A stretch of 64,000 bases of DNA, taken from the NCBI RefSeq assembly GCF_020523985.1, contig NZ_JAIVKM010000001.1, forward strand, positions 1,178,001 through 1,242,000. The letters are read 5' to 3'. The DNA comes from Mangrovibacter yixingensis (GTDB lineage: Bacteria > Pseudomonadota > Gammaproteobacteria > Enterobacterales > Enterobacteriaceae). The position numbers and the translations under genes are program-made. The notes beneath the pieces were generated by a model, which searched no databases, was not told the DNA's origin, and was given only the letters and a program-made list of their open reading frames with translations. This document shows, piece after piece, positions 22,595-33,009 of the stretch. The first letter of the stretch is position 1; each line of letters begins with the position of its first letter.

Positions 22595-25500
22595 ATGATC
22601 CCACAAATTTCTCAGGCGCCAGGTTTAGTGCAACTGGCGGTGAATTTTTTAGAAGCACTGGAGCAACAGGGTTTTACCGGTGATACCGCGACAAGTTATG
22701 CCGATCGCCTGACTATGGCGACAGATAACAGCATTTACCAGCTACTCCCGGATGCCATTCTTTTTCCGCGTTCCACCGCCGATGTGGCGTTGATTACCCG
22801 CATTGCCAGTGAAGAACGTTTTTCAAGCCTGGTGTTCACCCCACGTGGTGGTGGCACGGGGACCAATGGGCAGGCACTGAACCACGGCATAATCGTCGAC
22901 CTGTCCCGGTATATGAACCGTATCATTGAGATTAACCCGGAAGAAGGTTGGGTAAGGGTTGAAGCCGGGGTAATTAAAGATCAACTCAATCAGTTTCTGA
23001 AACCTTACGGTTATTTCTTTGCGCCGGAGCTGTCAACCAGTAACCGGGCAACGCTCGGGGGCATGATTAATACCGACGCTTCCGGCCAGGGGTCACTGGT
23101 CTACGGAAAAACCTCTGATCATGTGTTAGGTGTCAGGGCTGTTCTGCTGGGCGGTGATATTCTGGATACTCGCCCAATGCCCGTAGCCTTGGCCGAATCT
23201 CTAGCTGAAGAAACAACTACAACGGGGCGCATCTACAATACGGTGCTGAATCAGTGCCGTAATCAGCGTGAATTGATCCTCGAAAAATTTCCTAAGCTAA
23301 ACCGCTTTCTCACTGGGTATGACTTGCGCCATGTATTCAGTGATGACATGCAGCAATTCGATCTGACACGTATTCTGACGGGTTCTGAAGGTACGCTAGC
23401 ATTTATTACCGAAGCAAAACTGGATATAACGCCGATTCCCAAAGTTCGCCGTCTGGTTAATGTAAAATATGACAGTTTCGATTCGGCACTGCGCAGTGCG
23501 CCTGTCATGGTAGAAGCCAGTGCTTTATCGGTTGAAACCGTCGATTCTCGGGTACTCAATCTCGCGCGTGAAGATATTATTTGGCATTCGGTTAGTGAAC
23601 TTATTACCGATGTGCCGGATAAAACAATGCTGGGCCTGAACATTGTCGAGTTTGCTGGTGATGACGAAGCATTAATAGACAGCCGGGTCAGCGAATTGTG
23701 CGAACGCCTGGATGGGCTGATTGCGCGTGGGGAATCTGGGGTTATTGGCTGGCAATTATGTACTGAATTACCTGGCATCGAGCGCATTTATGCCATGCGG
23801 AAAAAAGCGGTTGGCCTGCTGGGTAATGCCAAAGGTGCCGCGAAACCTATTCCGTTTGCTGAAGATACCTGTGTGCCACCAGAACATCTCGCCGATTATA
23901 TTGTAGAATTTCGCGCTTTGCTGGATAGCCATAATTTGAGTTATGGCATGTTTGGCCATGTCGATGCCGGGGTTTTGCATGTCCGCCCGGCACTTGATAT
24001 GTGCGACCCGCAACAAGAAATGCTCATGAAGCAGATTTCTGATGAGGTGGTAGCGCTGACCGCTAAATATGGCGGGTTGTTATGGGGTGAACACGGTAAA
24101 GGTTTCCGCGCAGAGTACAGCCCCGCATTCTTTGGCGATGTTCTTTATAATGAGCTGCGGAGAATCAAAGCAGCATTCGACCCGGAAAACCGCCTCAATC
24201 CGGGTAAGATTTGCCCACCATTGGGTGTGGATGCACCCATGATGAAAGTGGATGCCCTCAAGCGTGGCACCCTCGACCGCCAGATCCCTGTCGCTGTGCG
24301 CCAGTCATGGCGTGGGGCAATGGAGTGTAACGGTAATGGCTTGTGCTTCAATTTTGATGCGAAAAGCCCAATGTGTCCTTCAATGAAAGTCAGCCAGCAC
24401 CGTATCCACTCGCCGAAGGGGCGAGCAACTCTGGTACGTGAATGGTTGCGCTTATTGGCAGACAGAGGCATCGACCCTAATAAACTGGAAAAAGCTTTAC
24501 CCGATGGGCACAGCAGTTTACGAAATCTGGTGGAGCGTGTACGCCACACCTGGCATGCCCACAAAGGCGAGTATGATTTCTCCCATGAAGTAAAAGAAGC
24601 TATGTCCGGGTGTCTTGCCTGTAAAGCGTGTTCCACACAGTGCCCGATCAAAATTGATGTGCCTGAATTCCGTTCGCGCTTCCTGCAACTTTACCATACC
24701 CGCTATTTGCGCCCGGTGCGGGACCACCTGGTTGCCAGTGTGGAAAGCTATGCACCGTTAATGGCGCGGGCACCAAAAACATTTAACTTCTTCTTGCGCC
24801 AGAACTGGGTGCGGGATCTTACGGCAAAACACATTGGCATGGTGGACCTGCCTTTATTGTCGACCCCCACGTTGCAACAACAGTTGGTTGGGCATCGTTC
24901 GGCCAATATGACACTGGAACAGCTTGAAGCGTTGCCTGCTGAAGCCCGTGAAAAAACGGTGCTGATAGTCCAGGATCCGTTCACCAGTTATTACGATGCT
25001 CGTGTCGTGGCGGATTTTGTCAGCCTGGTGGAAAAACTGGGTTACAAGCCGGTAGTCCTACCGTTCTCCCCGAATGGTAAGGCACAACACATCAAAGGGT
25101 TTCTGACGCGCTTTGCCCGAACAGCGCAAAAAACATCAGAATTTCTCAACCGCGTTGCACAACTCGGTATGCCAATGGTGGGTGTGGATCCGGCAATTGT
25201 GCTTTCTTACCGTGATGAATACCGCCAGACACTGGGTGATACACGGGGAGATTTTTCGGTTTTGTTAGTACATGAATGGTTGTCTCAGTCACTGGGTACA
25301 TTCACTGAACGTGAGATTTCCGGAGAAGCCTGGTACCTGTTCGGCCACTGCACGGAAGTTACTGCACTTCCTGCATCGACTGGTCAGTGGTCAAGTATTT
25401 TCAGGCATTTCGGAGCCCGGCTGGAGGGCGTCAGTGTCGGTTGTTGTGGCATGGCTGGCACCTATGGGCATGAAAAGCTAAATCATCAAAAATCCCTCGA

Positions 25501-25651
25501 TATTTACGCGCTTTCCTGGCAACAAGCCATTGAACGCCTGCCACGCAAGCGCTGCCTTGCAACAGGTTATTCATGCCGCAGCCAGGTGAAACGAATCGAA
25601 GGCTCCGGGATGCGCCATCCCTTGCAAGCTTTGCTGGAGATATTGTCATGA
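22595..25651 (+). CDS. ydiJ: FAD/Fe-S oxidoreductase YdiJ (D-2-hydroxyglutarate dehydrogenase family)
   Basis: 1018-residue fusion protein, the same length as E. coli YdiJ. An N-terminal PCMH-type FAD domain (about 45-280, TPRGGGTGTNGQAL, ATLGGMINTDASGQGS) leads into an FAD-linked oxidase C domain (to about 545, ending RLNPGKICPP). Then comes a ferredoxin-like segment with CxxCxxCxxxC (Cys673, 676, 679, 683) and a C-terminal cysteine-rich region with VGCCGMAGTYGHE. E. coli YdiJ has been reported to oxidise D-2-hydroxyglutarate. The ATG at 22595 is chosen over GTG 22589. Its stop overlaps the menI start (ATGA), so the two are coupled. Confidence 0.94.
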   Translation: MIPQISQAPGLVQLAVNFLEALEQQGFTGDTATSYADRLTMATDNSIYQLLPDAILFPRSTADVALITRIASEERFSSLVFTPRGGGTGTNGQALNHGIIVDLSRYMNRIIEINPEEGWVRVEAGVIKDQLNQFLKPYGYFFAPELSTSNRATLGGMINTDASGQGSLVYGKTSDHVLGVRAVLLGGDILDTRPMPVALAESLAEETTTTGRIYNTVLNQCRNQRELILEKFPKLNRFLTGYDLRHVFSDDMQQFDLTRILTGSEGTLAFITEAKLDITPIPKVRRLVNVKYDSFDSALRSAPVMVEASALSVETVDSRVLNLAREDIIWHSVSELITDVPDKTMLGLNIVEFAGDDEALIDSRVSELCERLDGLIARGESGVIGWQLCTELPGIERIYAMRKKAVGLLGNAKGAAKPIPFAEDTCVPPEHLADYIVEFRALLDSHNLSYGMFGHVDAGVLHVRPALDMCDPQQEMLMKQISDEVVALTAKYGGLLWGEHGKGFRAEYSPAFFGDVLYNELRRIKAAFDPENRLNPGKICPPLGVDAPMMKVDALKRGTLDRQIPVAVRQSWRGAMECNGNGLCFNFDAKSPMCPSMKVSQHRIHSPKGRATLVREWLRLLADRGIDPNKLEKALPDGHSSLRNLVERVRHTWHAHKGEYDFSHEVKEAMSGCLACKACSTQCPIKIDVPEFRSRFLQLYHTRYLRPVRDHLVASVESYAPLMARAPKTFNFFLRQNWVRDLTAKHIGMVDLPLLSTPTLQQQLVGHRSANMTLEQLEALPAEAREKTVLIVQDPFTSYYDARVVADFVSLVEKLGYKPVVLPFSPNGKAQHIKGFLTRFARTAQKTSEFLNRVAQLGMPMVGVDPAIVLSYRDEYRQTLGDTRGDFSVLLVHEWLSQSLGTFTEREISGEAWYLFGHCTEVTALPASTGQWSSIFRHFGARLEGVSVGCCGMAGTYGHEKLNHQKSLDIYALSWQQAIERLPRKRCLATGYSCRSQVKRIEGSGMRHPLQALLEILS

Positions 25652-26058
25652 TTTGGCTGAGAGCAACGACGTTACAAACCCTCAATAGTATGGGGGAAGG
25701 CAATATGGTAGGGCACCTGGGTATTTGCTTTACACAGTTGGGTGATGACTACCTGGAAGCCACTATGCCGGTTGATTCGCGCACGCAGCAGCCCTTCGGG
25801 TTATTGCATGGCGGGGCATCAGTCGTTCTGGCTGAAACACTGGGCTCGGTGGCTGGGTATTTATGCACTGAAGGGGAGCACAAAGTGGTGGGGCTTGAAG
25901 TTAACGCCAACCATTTGCGTGCTGTCACTCAGGGGGAAGTTAAAGGTCTCTGCCGGGCAGTACATCTGGGGGGAAGGCATCAGGTCTGGCAAATTGATAT
26001 CTATAATGATGAAAACCAGCACTGCTGTGCTGCTCGTCTGACCACGGCAGTTATCTGA
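25648..26058 (+). CDS. menI: 1,4-dihydroxy-2-naphthoyl-CoA hydrolase
   Basis: 136-residue hotdog-fold thioesterase (YdiI/MenI) that releases DHNA from its CoA ester in menaquinone synthesis. The active-site region PFGLLHGGASVVLAETLGSVAG contains the glutamate expected at about residue 63. The ATG at 25648 overlaps the ydiJ stop and gives the E. coli length; a longer in-frame start at 25573 lies inside ydiJ and is rejected. The 388-base gap that follows holds the suf control region. The small ydiH gene and RydB RNA of E. coli were not recognised there. Confidence 0.95.
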   Translation: MIWLRATTLQTLNSMGEGNMVGHLGICFTQLGDDYLEATMPVDSRTQQPFGLLHGGASVVLAETLGSVAGYLCTEGEHKVVGLEVNANHLRAVTQGEVKGLCRAVHLGGRHQVWQIDIYNDENQHCCAARLTTAVI

Positions 26059-26390
26059 TAACACCCGCCATAAACAAACTGCACCCTGCGTGAAGGTGTT
26101 CGCCAGGGTGTAGTATCTCACTGAAAATACGTAATTTTCCCCATGTTTTAATGTTATATCCCTACGGCAGTTCAACGCTGTTTTGCCTCACCTGTTTGAT
26201 AAATAGGTATTGCCTATACATGTTTTATTTCCCCAAGGCTAATGCTGTTCTGGAAAATAAAATATGTTTTTTATCAATTACTTAAAAAACATGCCAAACA
26301 ACAGGTAGTACGTTTTTTGAACGTCTATGCTTATTAAAAACCCGTAAAAACATTAATCGCTTAATATCCCTGATGTTGCGGGGTTGAAGT

Positions 26391-26409
26391 GATAATACGT
26401 ATCATTAAC
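26391..26409 (+). promoter_or_regulatory. Fur box upstream of sufA
   Basis: GATAATACGTATCATTAAC matches the 19-bp Fur consensus at 14 positions, with perfect TGATA/TATCA arms. It lies 38 bases before sufA. In E. coli, Fur represses suf when iron is plentiful, and IscR, OxyR and IHF activate. I could not place those sites with confidence. The hairpin CTGCACCCT/AGGGTGTAG lies at about 26080-26113, just after menI. Confidence 0.65.
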
Positions 26410-26446
26410 ATTAGCTTTACAAGCTAAAGATAAGTTGAGGTGATAC

Positions 26447-26824
26447 ATGACAACAGGTTCTGATTTGTTTGACCCCGCAGATATGAACTGGCAGGGCGTG
26501 ACGCTGACAGATGCGGCTGCGCGCCAGATAGCGCATTTAGTTGAGTCAACGCCTGGGCTTCAGGGGTTGCGACTTGGTATTAAAGCCTCGGGCTGCGCGG
26601 GGTTTGCTTATGTATTGTCCGAAGTGACTGTACCACCACCAGATTGCCTGCTGTGCGAACAAGGCAACGCCAAACTCTGGGTTGAACTGGCAGCTCTGCC
26701 AGTCATCGATGGTACTAACCTCGATTATGTGCGTGAAGGCCTGAATCAAGTGTTTAAATTTCACAACCCAAAAGCACGCCATGAATGTGGATGTGGCGAA
26801 AGCTTTGGTGTTGAAGCGGAGTAA
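26447..26824 (+). CDS. sufA: Fe-S carrier protein SufA
   Basis: 125-residue A-type carrier (HesB/IscA family) that receives clusters from SufBCD and delivers them to apo-proteins. The three ligand cysteines are present: Cys50 (SGCAGF), Cys114 and Cys116 (CGCGES). First gene of sufABCDSE, the stress and iron-limitation Fe-S assembly pathway. AGGTG precedes the ATG. Confidence 0.96.
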   Translation: MTTGSDLFDPADMNWQGVTLTDAAARQIAHLVESTPGLQGLRLGIKASGCAGFAYVLSEVTVPPPDCLLCEQGNAKLWVELAALPVIDGTNLDYVREGLNQVFKFHNPKARHECGCGESFGVEAE

Positions 26825-26826
26825 TT

Positions 26827-28302
26827 ATGGCTCGAGACACACAAGAAACCGGTTACTGGCAAGGTAAGCTGAACTACAAAGAGGGATTTTTCACACAGTT
26901 ACAAACCGATGAATTGGGCAAAGGCCTGAACGAAGAGGTAGTCAGGGCGATTTCTGCACGGCGTAACGAACCTGACTGGATGCTGGAATTTCGCCTTAAT
27001 GCCTTTTATGCCTGGCAGAAAATGGCAGAACCTCACTGGCTCAAAGCCCACTATGACAAACTCAATTACCAGGACTTCAGCTATTACTCAGCGCCTTCTT
27101 GCGGGCATTGCGATGATAATTGTGCATCACAGCCTGGCGCCGTTCAGCAAGCCAGTGGCGAAAATTTCCTGACTGAGGAGGTCGAAGCTGCGTTTAATCA
27201 GTTAGGTGTACCGGTTCGAGAAGGTCAGTCAGTCGCTGTTGATGCAATTTTCGACTCGGTGTCGGTTGCTACTACCTATCGTGAAACTCTGGCTGAGCAA
27301 GGCATTATTTTTTGCTCCTTTGGTGATGCCATCGCGCACTATCCGGAACTGGTAAAGCAATACCTGGGAACGGTGGTGCCAGCCAATGATAACTTTTTTG
27401 CAGCGCTTAATGCGGCGGTAGCGTCCGATGGCACCTTTATCTACATACCTAAAGGTGTTCGTTGCCCAATGGAGCTTTCCACCTACTTTCGCATTAACGC
27501 GGAAAAAACTGGCCAATTTGAAAGAACCATTCTGGTTGCCGATGAGGGCAGCTATGTCAGTTATATCGAAGGTTGTTCAGCGCCAGTGCGTGAGAGTTAC
27601 CAACTCCATGCGGCAGTAGTGGAAGTCATCATTCATCGAGATGCTGAAGTGAAGTACTCAACGGTACAAAACTGGTTTCCTGGGGACAACAATACCGGCG
27701 GCATTCTGAATTTTGTAACCAAGCGAGCGTTGTGCGAAGGGCAAAACAGCAAAATGTCATGGACCCAATCAGAAACCGGTTCAGCAATTACCTGGAAATA
27801 CCCCAGCTGTATTCTGAAAGGCGACAATTCTATTGGTGAATTTTTCTCGGTGGCATTAACGAGCGGGCATCAGCAGGCTGATACCGGCACAAAAATGATT
27901 CACATCGGGAAAAATACCCGCTCGACGATTATTTCAAAAGGGATTTCCGCCGGGCAAAGCCAGAACAGTTATCGTGGCCTGGTGAAAATCATGCCAACCG
28001 CTTCCAATGCCCGCAATTACACCCAGTGTGACTCCATGTTAATTGGCGCGGATTGTGGTGCTCATACTTTCCCTTATGTGGAGTGCCGCAATAACAGCGC
28101 TCAGCTGGAGCATGAAGCGACGACATCACGTATAGGTGAAGACCAACTCTTTTATTGCCTGCAAAGAGGGATCAGCGAGGATGATGCTATCTCAATGATT
28201 GTGAATGGATTTTGTAAAGATGTGTTCTCAGAATTGCCTCTTGAGTTTGCCGTCGAAGCACAAAAACTACTGGCTATCAGCCTTGAACACAGCGTTGGTT
28301 AA
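26827..28302 (+). CDS. sufB: Fe-S cluster scaffold subunit SufB
   Basis: 491-residue core scaffold of the SufBC2D complex, on which the nascent cluster is built (E. coli 495). The N-terminal part carries a Cys-rich CGHCDDNC segment. The beta-helix core includes [20 protein letters not shown] and [14 protein letters not shown] with the conserved cysteine that accepts sulfur, and the C terminus has the SufC-binding helices ([21 protein letters not shown]). It starts 2 bases after the sufA stop. Confidence 0.97.
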   Translation: MARDTQETGYWQGKLNYKEGFFTQLQTDELGKGLNEEVVRAISARRNEPDWMLEFRLNAFYAWQKMAEPHWLKAHYDKLNYQDFSYYSAPSCGHCDDNCASQPGAVQQASGENFLTEEVEAAFNQLGVPVREGQSVAVDAIFDSVSVATTYRETLAEQGIIFCSFGDAIAHYPELVKQYLGTVVPANDNFFAALNAAVASDGTFIYIPKGVRCPMELSTYFRINAEKTGQFERTILVADEGSYVSYIEGCSAPVRESYQLHAAVVEVIIHRDAEVKYSTVQNWFPGDNNTGGILNFVTKRALCEGQNSKMSWTQSETGSAITWKYPSCILKGDNSIGEFFSVALTSGHQQADTGTKMIHIGKNTRSTIISKGISAGQSQNSYRGLVKIMPTASNARNYTQCDSMLIGADCGAHTFPYVECRNNSAQLEHEATTSRIGEDQLFYCLQRGISEDDAISMIVNGFCKDVFSELPLEFAVEAQKLLAISLEHSVG

Positions 28303-28325
28303 AGCTCAAAGGTAAGGAAAAATGT

Positions 28326-29072
28326 ATGTTGAAAATTGAAGATCTTCATGTGAGCGCTGAAGGAAAAGCGATTCTGCAAGGGCTGAGTTTGTCCATCAAG
28401 CCAGGCGAGGTCCATGCCATTATGGGCCCGAATGGTTCAGGTAAAAGCACCTTATCAGCCACTCTCGCCGGGCGCGAAGACTATGAGGTCACTCAGGGAA
28501 GTGTCCTCTTTAAAGAGAAAGATTTATTGGCGTTATCGCCCGAGGACCGGGCCGGAGAAGGGGTTTTCATGGCTTTTCAGTACCCAGTGGAAATCCCCGG
28601 TGTCAGTAACCAGTTCTTCCTGCAAACTGCACTGAATGCTGTCAGAGCCTACAGGGGGCTTGAAAAACTGGACCGTTTCGATTTTCAGGACTTATTGGAA
28701 GAAAAAATCCAGCAACTGGGGATGCCTGAAGATTTACTTGCTCGCCCGGTGAACGTTGGGTTTTCTGGCGGTGAGAAAAAACGTAATGACATCCTGCAAA
28801 TGGCTGTACTGGAACCCAGTTTATGTATTCTCGACGAAACAGACTCCGGGCTGGACATCGATGCGTTGAAAATTGTCGCTGCAGGTGTCAATGCACTGCG
28901 CGATGGGAAACGTGCATTCATTATCGTTACTCACTACCAACGTATTCTGGACTATATCCAGCCAGATAAAGTGCATGTGCTTTACCAGGGGCGCATTGTC
29001 AAATCGGGTGATTTTAGCCTGGTGAAACAACTGGAGGAGCAGGGTTATGGCTGGCTTAGCGAAGGGAAATAA
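28326..29072 (+). CDS. sufC: Fe-S assembly ATPase SufC
   Basis: 248-residue ABC-type ATPase of SufBC2D; ATP-driven dimerisation opens the SufB-SufD interface. Walker A GPNGSGKST (about 35-43), FSGGEKKRNDILQ signature, Walker B CILDETDSGLD and switch histidine VTHYQR are intact. The last 26 bases overlap the start of sufD, which indicates translational coupling. Confidence 0.97.
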   Translation: MLKIEDLHVSAEGKAILQGLSLSIKPGEVHAIMGPNGSGKSTLSATLAGREDYEVTQGSVLFKEKDLLALSPEDRAGEGVFMAFQYPVEIPGVSNQFFLQTALNAVRAYRGLEKLDRFDFQDLLEEKIQQLGMPEDLLARPVNVGFSGGEKKRNDILQMAVLEPSLCILDETDSGLDIDALKIVAAGVNALRDGKRAFIIVTHYQRILDYIQPDKVHVLYQGRIVKSGDFSLVKQLEEQGYGWLSEGK

Positions 29073-30333
29073 TCCACTGCAACAGTGGCACCACTTATTC
29101 GTTGCCAGTGCTAACAGCCGAAACGGTGAAGCACAGGCACATATGCAACAGTTGTTGAGAGAAGGGTTACCAGACCGTAAACAGGAAAACTGGAAATACA
29201 CCTCGCTCGATACGTTATCACGCTATGAGTTTGTTTCACCGGGGTTGGCGCTACCTGGGCGCGATGTTCGTGATGGCCTGGGCTTGCCCATGGATGCTGT
29301 CTGTGTTGTGTTGGTGAATGGCCGGTATGCTCCTGCATTAAGTGATGATCCCGGTGCCAGTGGTTTTCGTTTACAGTGGCAAAATCATCCCGGAGGGGTG
29401 CCGGATGCAATCCAACCTGAGGTTTTCTTACACCTGACTGAAAGTATGGCCCCAGGCGTTTTACACATAGAAGTGCCACCAGAGCGGATTACTGATAAGC
29501 CGCTCGTGGTGATGCATATCAGTATGAGCGATGAGGGAAATAGCCGCGACACCTTACCAGTGAGCCATACGCGTTGCCACCTCACTCTGGGGCGCAACAG
29601 CAAGGCGACAATCATCGAATATTTTGCCAGCCAGCACTCACACCCACACTTTACTGGTGCGCGATTAAGTGTTGTGGCGGGGGAAAACAGTGAGTTGCAC
29701 CACTTTAAATTGGGGTTTGAAAACCCGCAGGCCTGTCACTTTTCACATAATGACTTCTGGGTAAATCAAGATTGCCGCGTGTTCAGTAACAACTATTTGT
29801 TAGGTGGTCAGCTGGTACGCCATCACACCAGTGCACGCATTGATGGAGAAAATACCACAGTGCGGTTGAATAGCCTGGCCTTACCTGTGGGACGTGAAGT
29901 ATGTGATTCCCGTACCTGGCTTGCGCACAACAAGGGTTATGGTAATAGCCGGCAACTGCACAAAATGATTGTTCAGGATAACGGGCGGGCAGTATTCAAC
30001 GGGCAAATTACAGTTGCGCCTCATGCCATCAAAACCGACGGGCAGATGACCAATAATAATTTGTTAATTGGCCGTTTGGCGGAAGTTGATACCAAACCAC
30101 AGTTGGAAATTTATGCTGATGATGTGAAATGCAGCCACGGAGCGACTGTCGGGCGGATAGATGACGAACAGTTATTTTACCTGCAAGCCCGTGGAATAAG
30201 CCGTTCTGCAGCCCGCCGTATGATTATTTATGCATTTGCTGCAGAGCTGACCGATACGATAGGCGATGAATCTCTGCGCAATATTGTGCTGGAGCGTATC
30301 GGGTTACGGCTGCCGGAAGGAGGGCAATTATGA
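29047..30333 (+). CDS. sufD: Fe-S assembly scaffold subunit SufD
   Basis: 428-residue beta-helix paralogue of SufB, needed for iron entry into SufBC2D. N terminus [18 protein letters not shown] matches E. coli SufD. The conserved core ([45 protein letters not shown]) includes the histidine expected for iron delivery. It overlaps sufC at the start and sufS by 4 bases at the end. Confidence 0.96.
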   Translation: MAGLAKGNNPLQQWHHLFVASANSRNGEAQAHMQQLLREGLPDRKQENWKYTSLDTLSRYEFVSPGLALPGRDVRDGLGLPMDAVCVVLVNGRYAPALSDDPGASGFRLQWQNHPGGVPDAIQPEVFLHLTESMAPGVLHIEVPPERITDKPLVVMHISMSDEGNSRDTLPVSHTRCHLTLGRNSKATIIEYFASQHSHPHFTGARLSVVAGENSELHHFKLGFENPQACHFSHNDFWVNQDCRVFSNNYLLGGQLVRHHTSARIDGENTTVRLNSLALPVGREVCDSRTWLAHNKGYGNSRQLHKMIVQDNGRAVFNGQITVAPHAIKTDGQMTNNNLLIGRLAEVDTKPQLEIYADDVKCSHGATVGRIDDEQLFYLQARGISRSAARRMIIYAFAAELTDTIGDESLRNIVLERIGLRLPEGGQL

Positions 30334-31550
30334 ATGAAAAAATAGCACTAGCCCGGTCTGATTTCCCGGTGCTGGCCCGGAAGGTAAACGACGCGCCATT
30401 AGTTTATCTCGACAGTGCTGCCAGCGCCCAGAAACCGCAATGTGTTATCGACGCTCAGGCGGATTTTGAGCAGCACCATTATGCTGCCGTGCATCGTGGC
30501 GTACATTTCTTAAGTGCTGAGGCTACAGCACGTGTCGAGGCGGTGCGCCAGCAGGTTGCCAGCTTTATCCATGCACAGAGCGCCAATGAGATTGTATTCA
30601 CCAGTGGAACCACGGAAGGGATTAACCTCGTGGCAAATAGCTGGGGAAACCAGAATATCAGTGCCGGAGACAATATTGTTATTACTGAGATGGAACATCA
30701 CGCAAATATTGTTCCCTGGCAAATGTTGTGTGAGCGAACAGGAGCCTCTCTACGCTTTATTCCGCTTAACCCTGATGGAACACTTCAGATTGAAGCGTTA
30801 GACACGCTTATCGACAGTAGAACGCGCCTGCTGGCTATCGCACAGGTATCCAATGTGTTGGGTACCATTGCGCCACTCGATCTGCTGATAGCTAAAGCAA
30901 AACAGGCTGGTATTACTGTGCTGGTGGATGGCGCTCAAGGGGCGGTGCATGGCTCGGTTGATGTCCAGACAATGGGCTGTGATTTTTACGTATTCTCAGG
31001 TCATAAGCTCTATGGGCCTTCAGGCACAGGAGTGTTATATGGCCGGGCAGATCTTCTGGAATCAATGCCGCCATGGTCTGGTGGTGGTGCAATGATTGAG
31101 TCAGTCAGTTTGACTGAAGGAACGTATTACGCTCGTCCACCATGGCGTTTTGAAGCTGGTACACCCAATATCACCGGGATCATTGGTCTGGGTGCTGCAA
31201 TAGACTATGTCACACGTATAGGCATGGCTGCTATTCATGACTGGGAGGCGGAATTGATACACTATGCAATGGACGCGCTGTGCAGTGTATCTGGCCTGCG
31301 TATTTATGGCCCATCGAACCGTGAAGGCGTTATCGCTTTCAATCTTGGCCAGCACCATGCGTATGATGTTGGCAGCTTTCTTGATAGTTACGGTATTGCT
31401 GTTCGCACCGGCCACCACTGCGCTATGCCGCTTATGTCATTTTACCAGGTGCCAGCAATGTGCCGGGCTTCGTTTGCGTTGTACAACACGCGGGAAGAGG
31501 TGGATAAGCTGGTGGCGTCATTACATCGTATTCAGCAATTACTAGGTTGA
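30330..31550 (+). CDS. sufS: Cysteine desulfurase SufS
   Basis: 406-residue PLP enzyme of the type II NifS group; takes sulfur from cysteine as a persulfide and passes it to SufE. Lys226 ([11 protein letters not shown]) is the PLP lysine and Cys364 ([11 protein letters not shown]) the persulfide cysteine, both at E. coli numbering. Other PLP contacts: [12 protein letters not shown] and [11 protein letters not shown]. Overlaps the sufD stop by 4 bases. Confidence 0.97.
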   Translation: MNEKIALARSDFPVLARKVNDAPLVYLDSAASAQKPQCVIDAQADFEQHHYAAVHRGVHFLSAEATARVEAVRQQVASFIHAQSANEIVFTSGTTEGINLVANSWGNQNISAGDNIVITEMEHHANIVPWQMLCERTGASLRFIPLNPDGTLQIEALDTLIDSRTRLLAIAQVSNVLGTIAPLDLLIAKAKQAGITVLVDGAQGAVHGSVDVQTMGCDFYVFSGHKLYGPSGTGVLYGRADLLESMPPWSGGGAMIESVSLTEGTYYARPPWRFEAGTPNITGIIGLGAAIDYVTRIGMAAIHDWEAELIHYAMDALCSVSGLRIYGPSNREGVIAFNLGQHHAYDVGSFLDSYGIAVRTGHHCAMPLMSFYQVPAMCRASFALYNTREEVDKLVASLHRIQQLLG

Positions 31551-31573
31551 ATAAGTGCCAATGGAGGAATCGC

Positions 31574-31990
31574 GTGGCAGTGTTACCTGATAAAAACAAA
31601 CTGGTTAAAAATTTTTCCCGTTGTGCAAATCGCGAAGAAAAGTACCTTTACATGATTGAGTTGGGGCAACGGCTTGACGTCCTGCATCCTGATTTGCACA
31701 CCAAAGATAACCTGATTGCGGGTTGCCAGAGCCAGGTATGGCTTGTTATGGGCATAAAAGAGGATGGCTCGGTTAGTTTCTGTGGCGACAGTGATGCCGC
31801 TCTTGTCAAAGGCTTACTGGCAATTGTCTTTGCCCTGTATCAGGGGATGACACCCGAAGAGGTGGTGTCATTTGATGTGCGCCCATGGTTTGAACAACTG
31901 GATATGGCACGTCAACTCACACCTTCGCGAACGCAAGGGCTGGAAGCTATGATACGCACAGTCAGAATAAAAGCCGGGCTGTTAATGTAA
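31574..31990 (+). CDS. sufE: Sulfur acceptor protein SufE
   Basis: 138-residue activator of SufS that takes its persulfide sulfur on Cys51 (IAGCQSQVW) and passes it to SufB. I place the start at GTG 31574 ([10 protein letters not shown]): it aligns with E. coli SufE (138 residues), and GGAGG at 31563-31567 is 6 bases upstream. The longer ATG start at 31547, which overlaps sufS, would add nine unrelated residues. Last gene of the suf operon. Confidence 0.94.
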   Translation: MAVLPDKNKLVKNFSRCANREEKYLYMIELGQRLDVLHPDLHTKDNLIAGCQSQVWLVMGIKEDGSVSFCGDSDAALVKGLLAIVFALYQGMTPEEVVSFDVRPWFEQLDMARQLTPSRTQGLEAMIRTVRIKAGLLM

Positions 31991-32424
31991 CTGCACATCA
32001 ACTGCGTTTACCTGCCTTAATAAAAATTTAAATACAGAACAATCTTAATTCAAAGAAATTGTCCTGATATCTGATTCTTTATTCCTAAAAAATTGGCGTG
32101 CCCCCAATATTAAAACTTTTTCAAATAACCAACCGCCCTGAGGAACAACAAAAGAAGTGGGGATATTAATGCAAAAGTTTTATGTATAAATAACAGCTGT
32201 AAATATTGACAGTGAAAAAGTCTGAGATGAGGAGAATGTGTTGTGTGCGGAGTTTTGCCAGTTGACTGGTTTTGGGGGGGGCGGGTAGTGCGTTGTTGCT
32301 GAAGCGCCATGGTGGCATGAAAACGAGAAAAACAGTAGAAATCGGTTTATGTGGCACTGGGGAAGAGTAAAGAAGGAAAAATAACAAAAGAGAGATGTGG
32401 CTGAAAGATAACGAACTGGCTTAC
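31991..32424. other. Gene-free AT-rich gap where ldtE is expected
   Basis: About 430 bases between sufE and the lpp terminator with no credible gene, only short shadow frames. E. coli carries the L,D-transpeptidase gene ldtE here, and I see no remnant of it. No clear terminator for suf was found either. An eight-G run lies near 32274-32281. Confidence 0.6.
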
Positions 32425-32452
32425 AAATAAAAATGCCGCACAGAGTGCGGCA
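32425..32452 (-). terminator. lpp terminator
   Basis: On the minus strand TGCCGCAC/GTGCGGCA with a 3-base loop is followed by a U-rich tract (TTTTTATTTG), 19 bases after the lpp stop. Confidence 0.9.
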
Positions 32453-32470
32453 CTTTTATTACACGGACTC

Positions 32471-32719
<249 letters not shown>

Positions 32720-32744
32720 CTAGATTGAGTTAATCTCCATGTAG

Positions 32745-32790
32745 CGCTACAAGTATTACACAAACTTTTTTAGTATGAGAATATTTTTTT
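32745..32790 (-). promoter_or_regulatory. lpp promoter
   Basis: The minus strand is nearly identical to the very strong E. coli lpp promoter: A-tract upstream, -10 TAATACT (32752-32758), start at about 32745, and a 38-base leader with GAGGGTATT before the ATG. Confidence 0.85.
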
Positions 32791-32950
32791 GATGGGAATA
32801 CACCTATTTTTGATCGTTCGCTCAAAGAAGCATCGAATGTACACTTCCAGTTAAAATTTTACAGATTAATTCTGTTCTTTTCATCGGATTAAACTTCCAT
32901 TAATGGAAATTAAATAGCGAAGACCTATTAGTGTTTTTTTATGTTTGCTG

Positions 32951-32983
32951 AAAAAAATAAAAAAGGCGCCAAAGGCGCCTTTA
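32951..32983 (-). terminator. pykF terminator
   Basis: On the minus strand AAAGGCGCC/GGCGCCTTT with a TTT loop is followed by TTTTTATTTTTTT, about 25 bases after the pykF stop. Confidence 0.9.
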
Positions 32984-33009
32984 ACAAAGCATCAACCACG
33001 TAAATAAAT

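Noticed and set aside
26059..26390. Expected RydB small RNA and ydiH gene upstream of sufA
   Set aside because: I found a CTGCACCCT/AGGGTGTAG hairpin but no U-tract, and I could not match RydB from memory; an Rfam search would decide.
32110..32387. Short minus-strand frames in the sufE-lpp gap
   Set aside because: No ribosome-binding site, no hydrophobic or domain pattern that fits a known small protein, and no similarity to LdtE.
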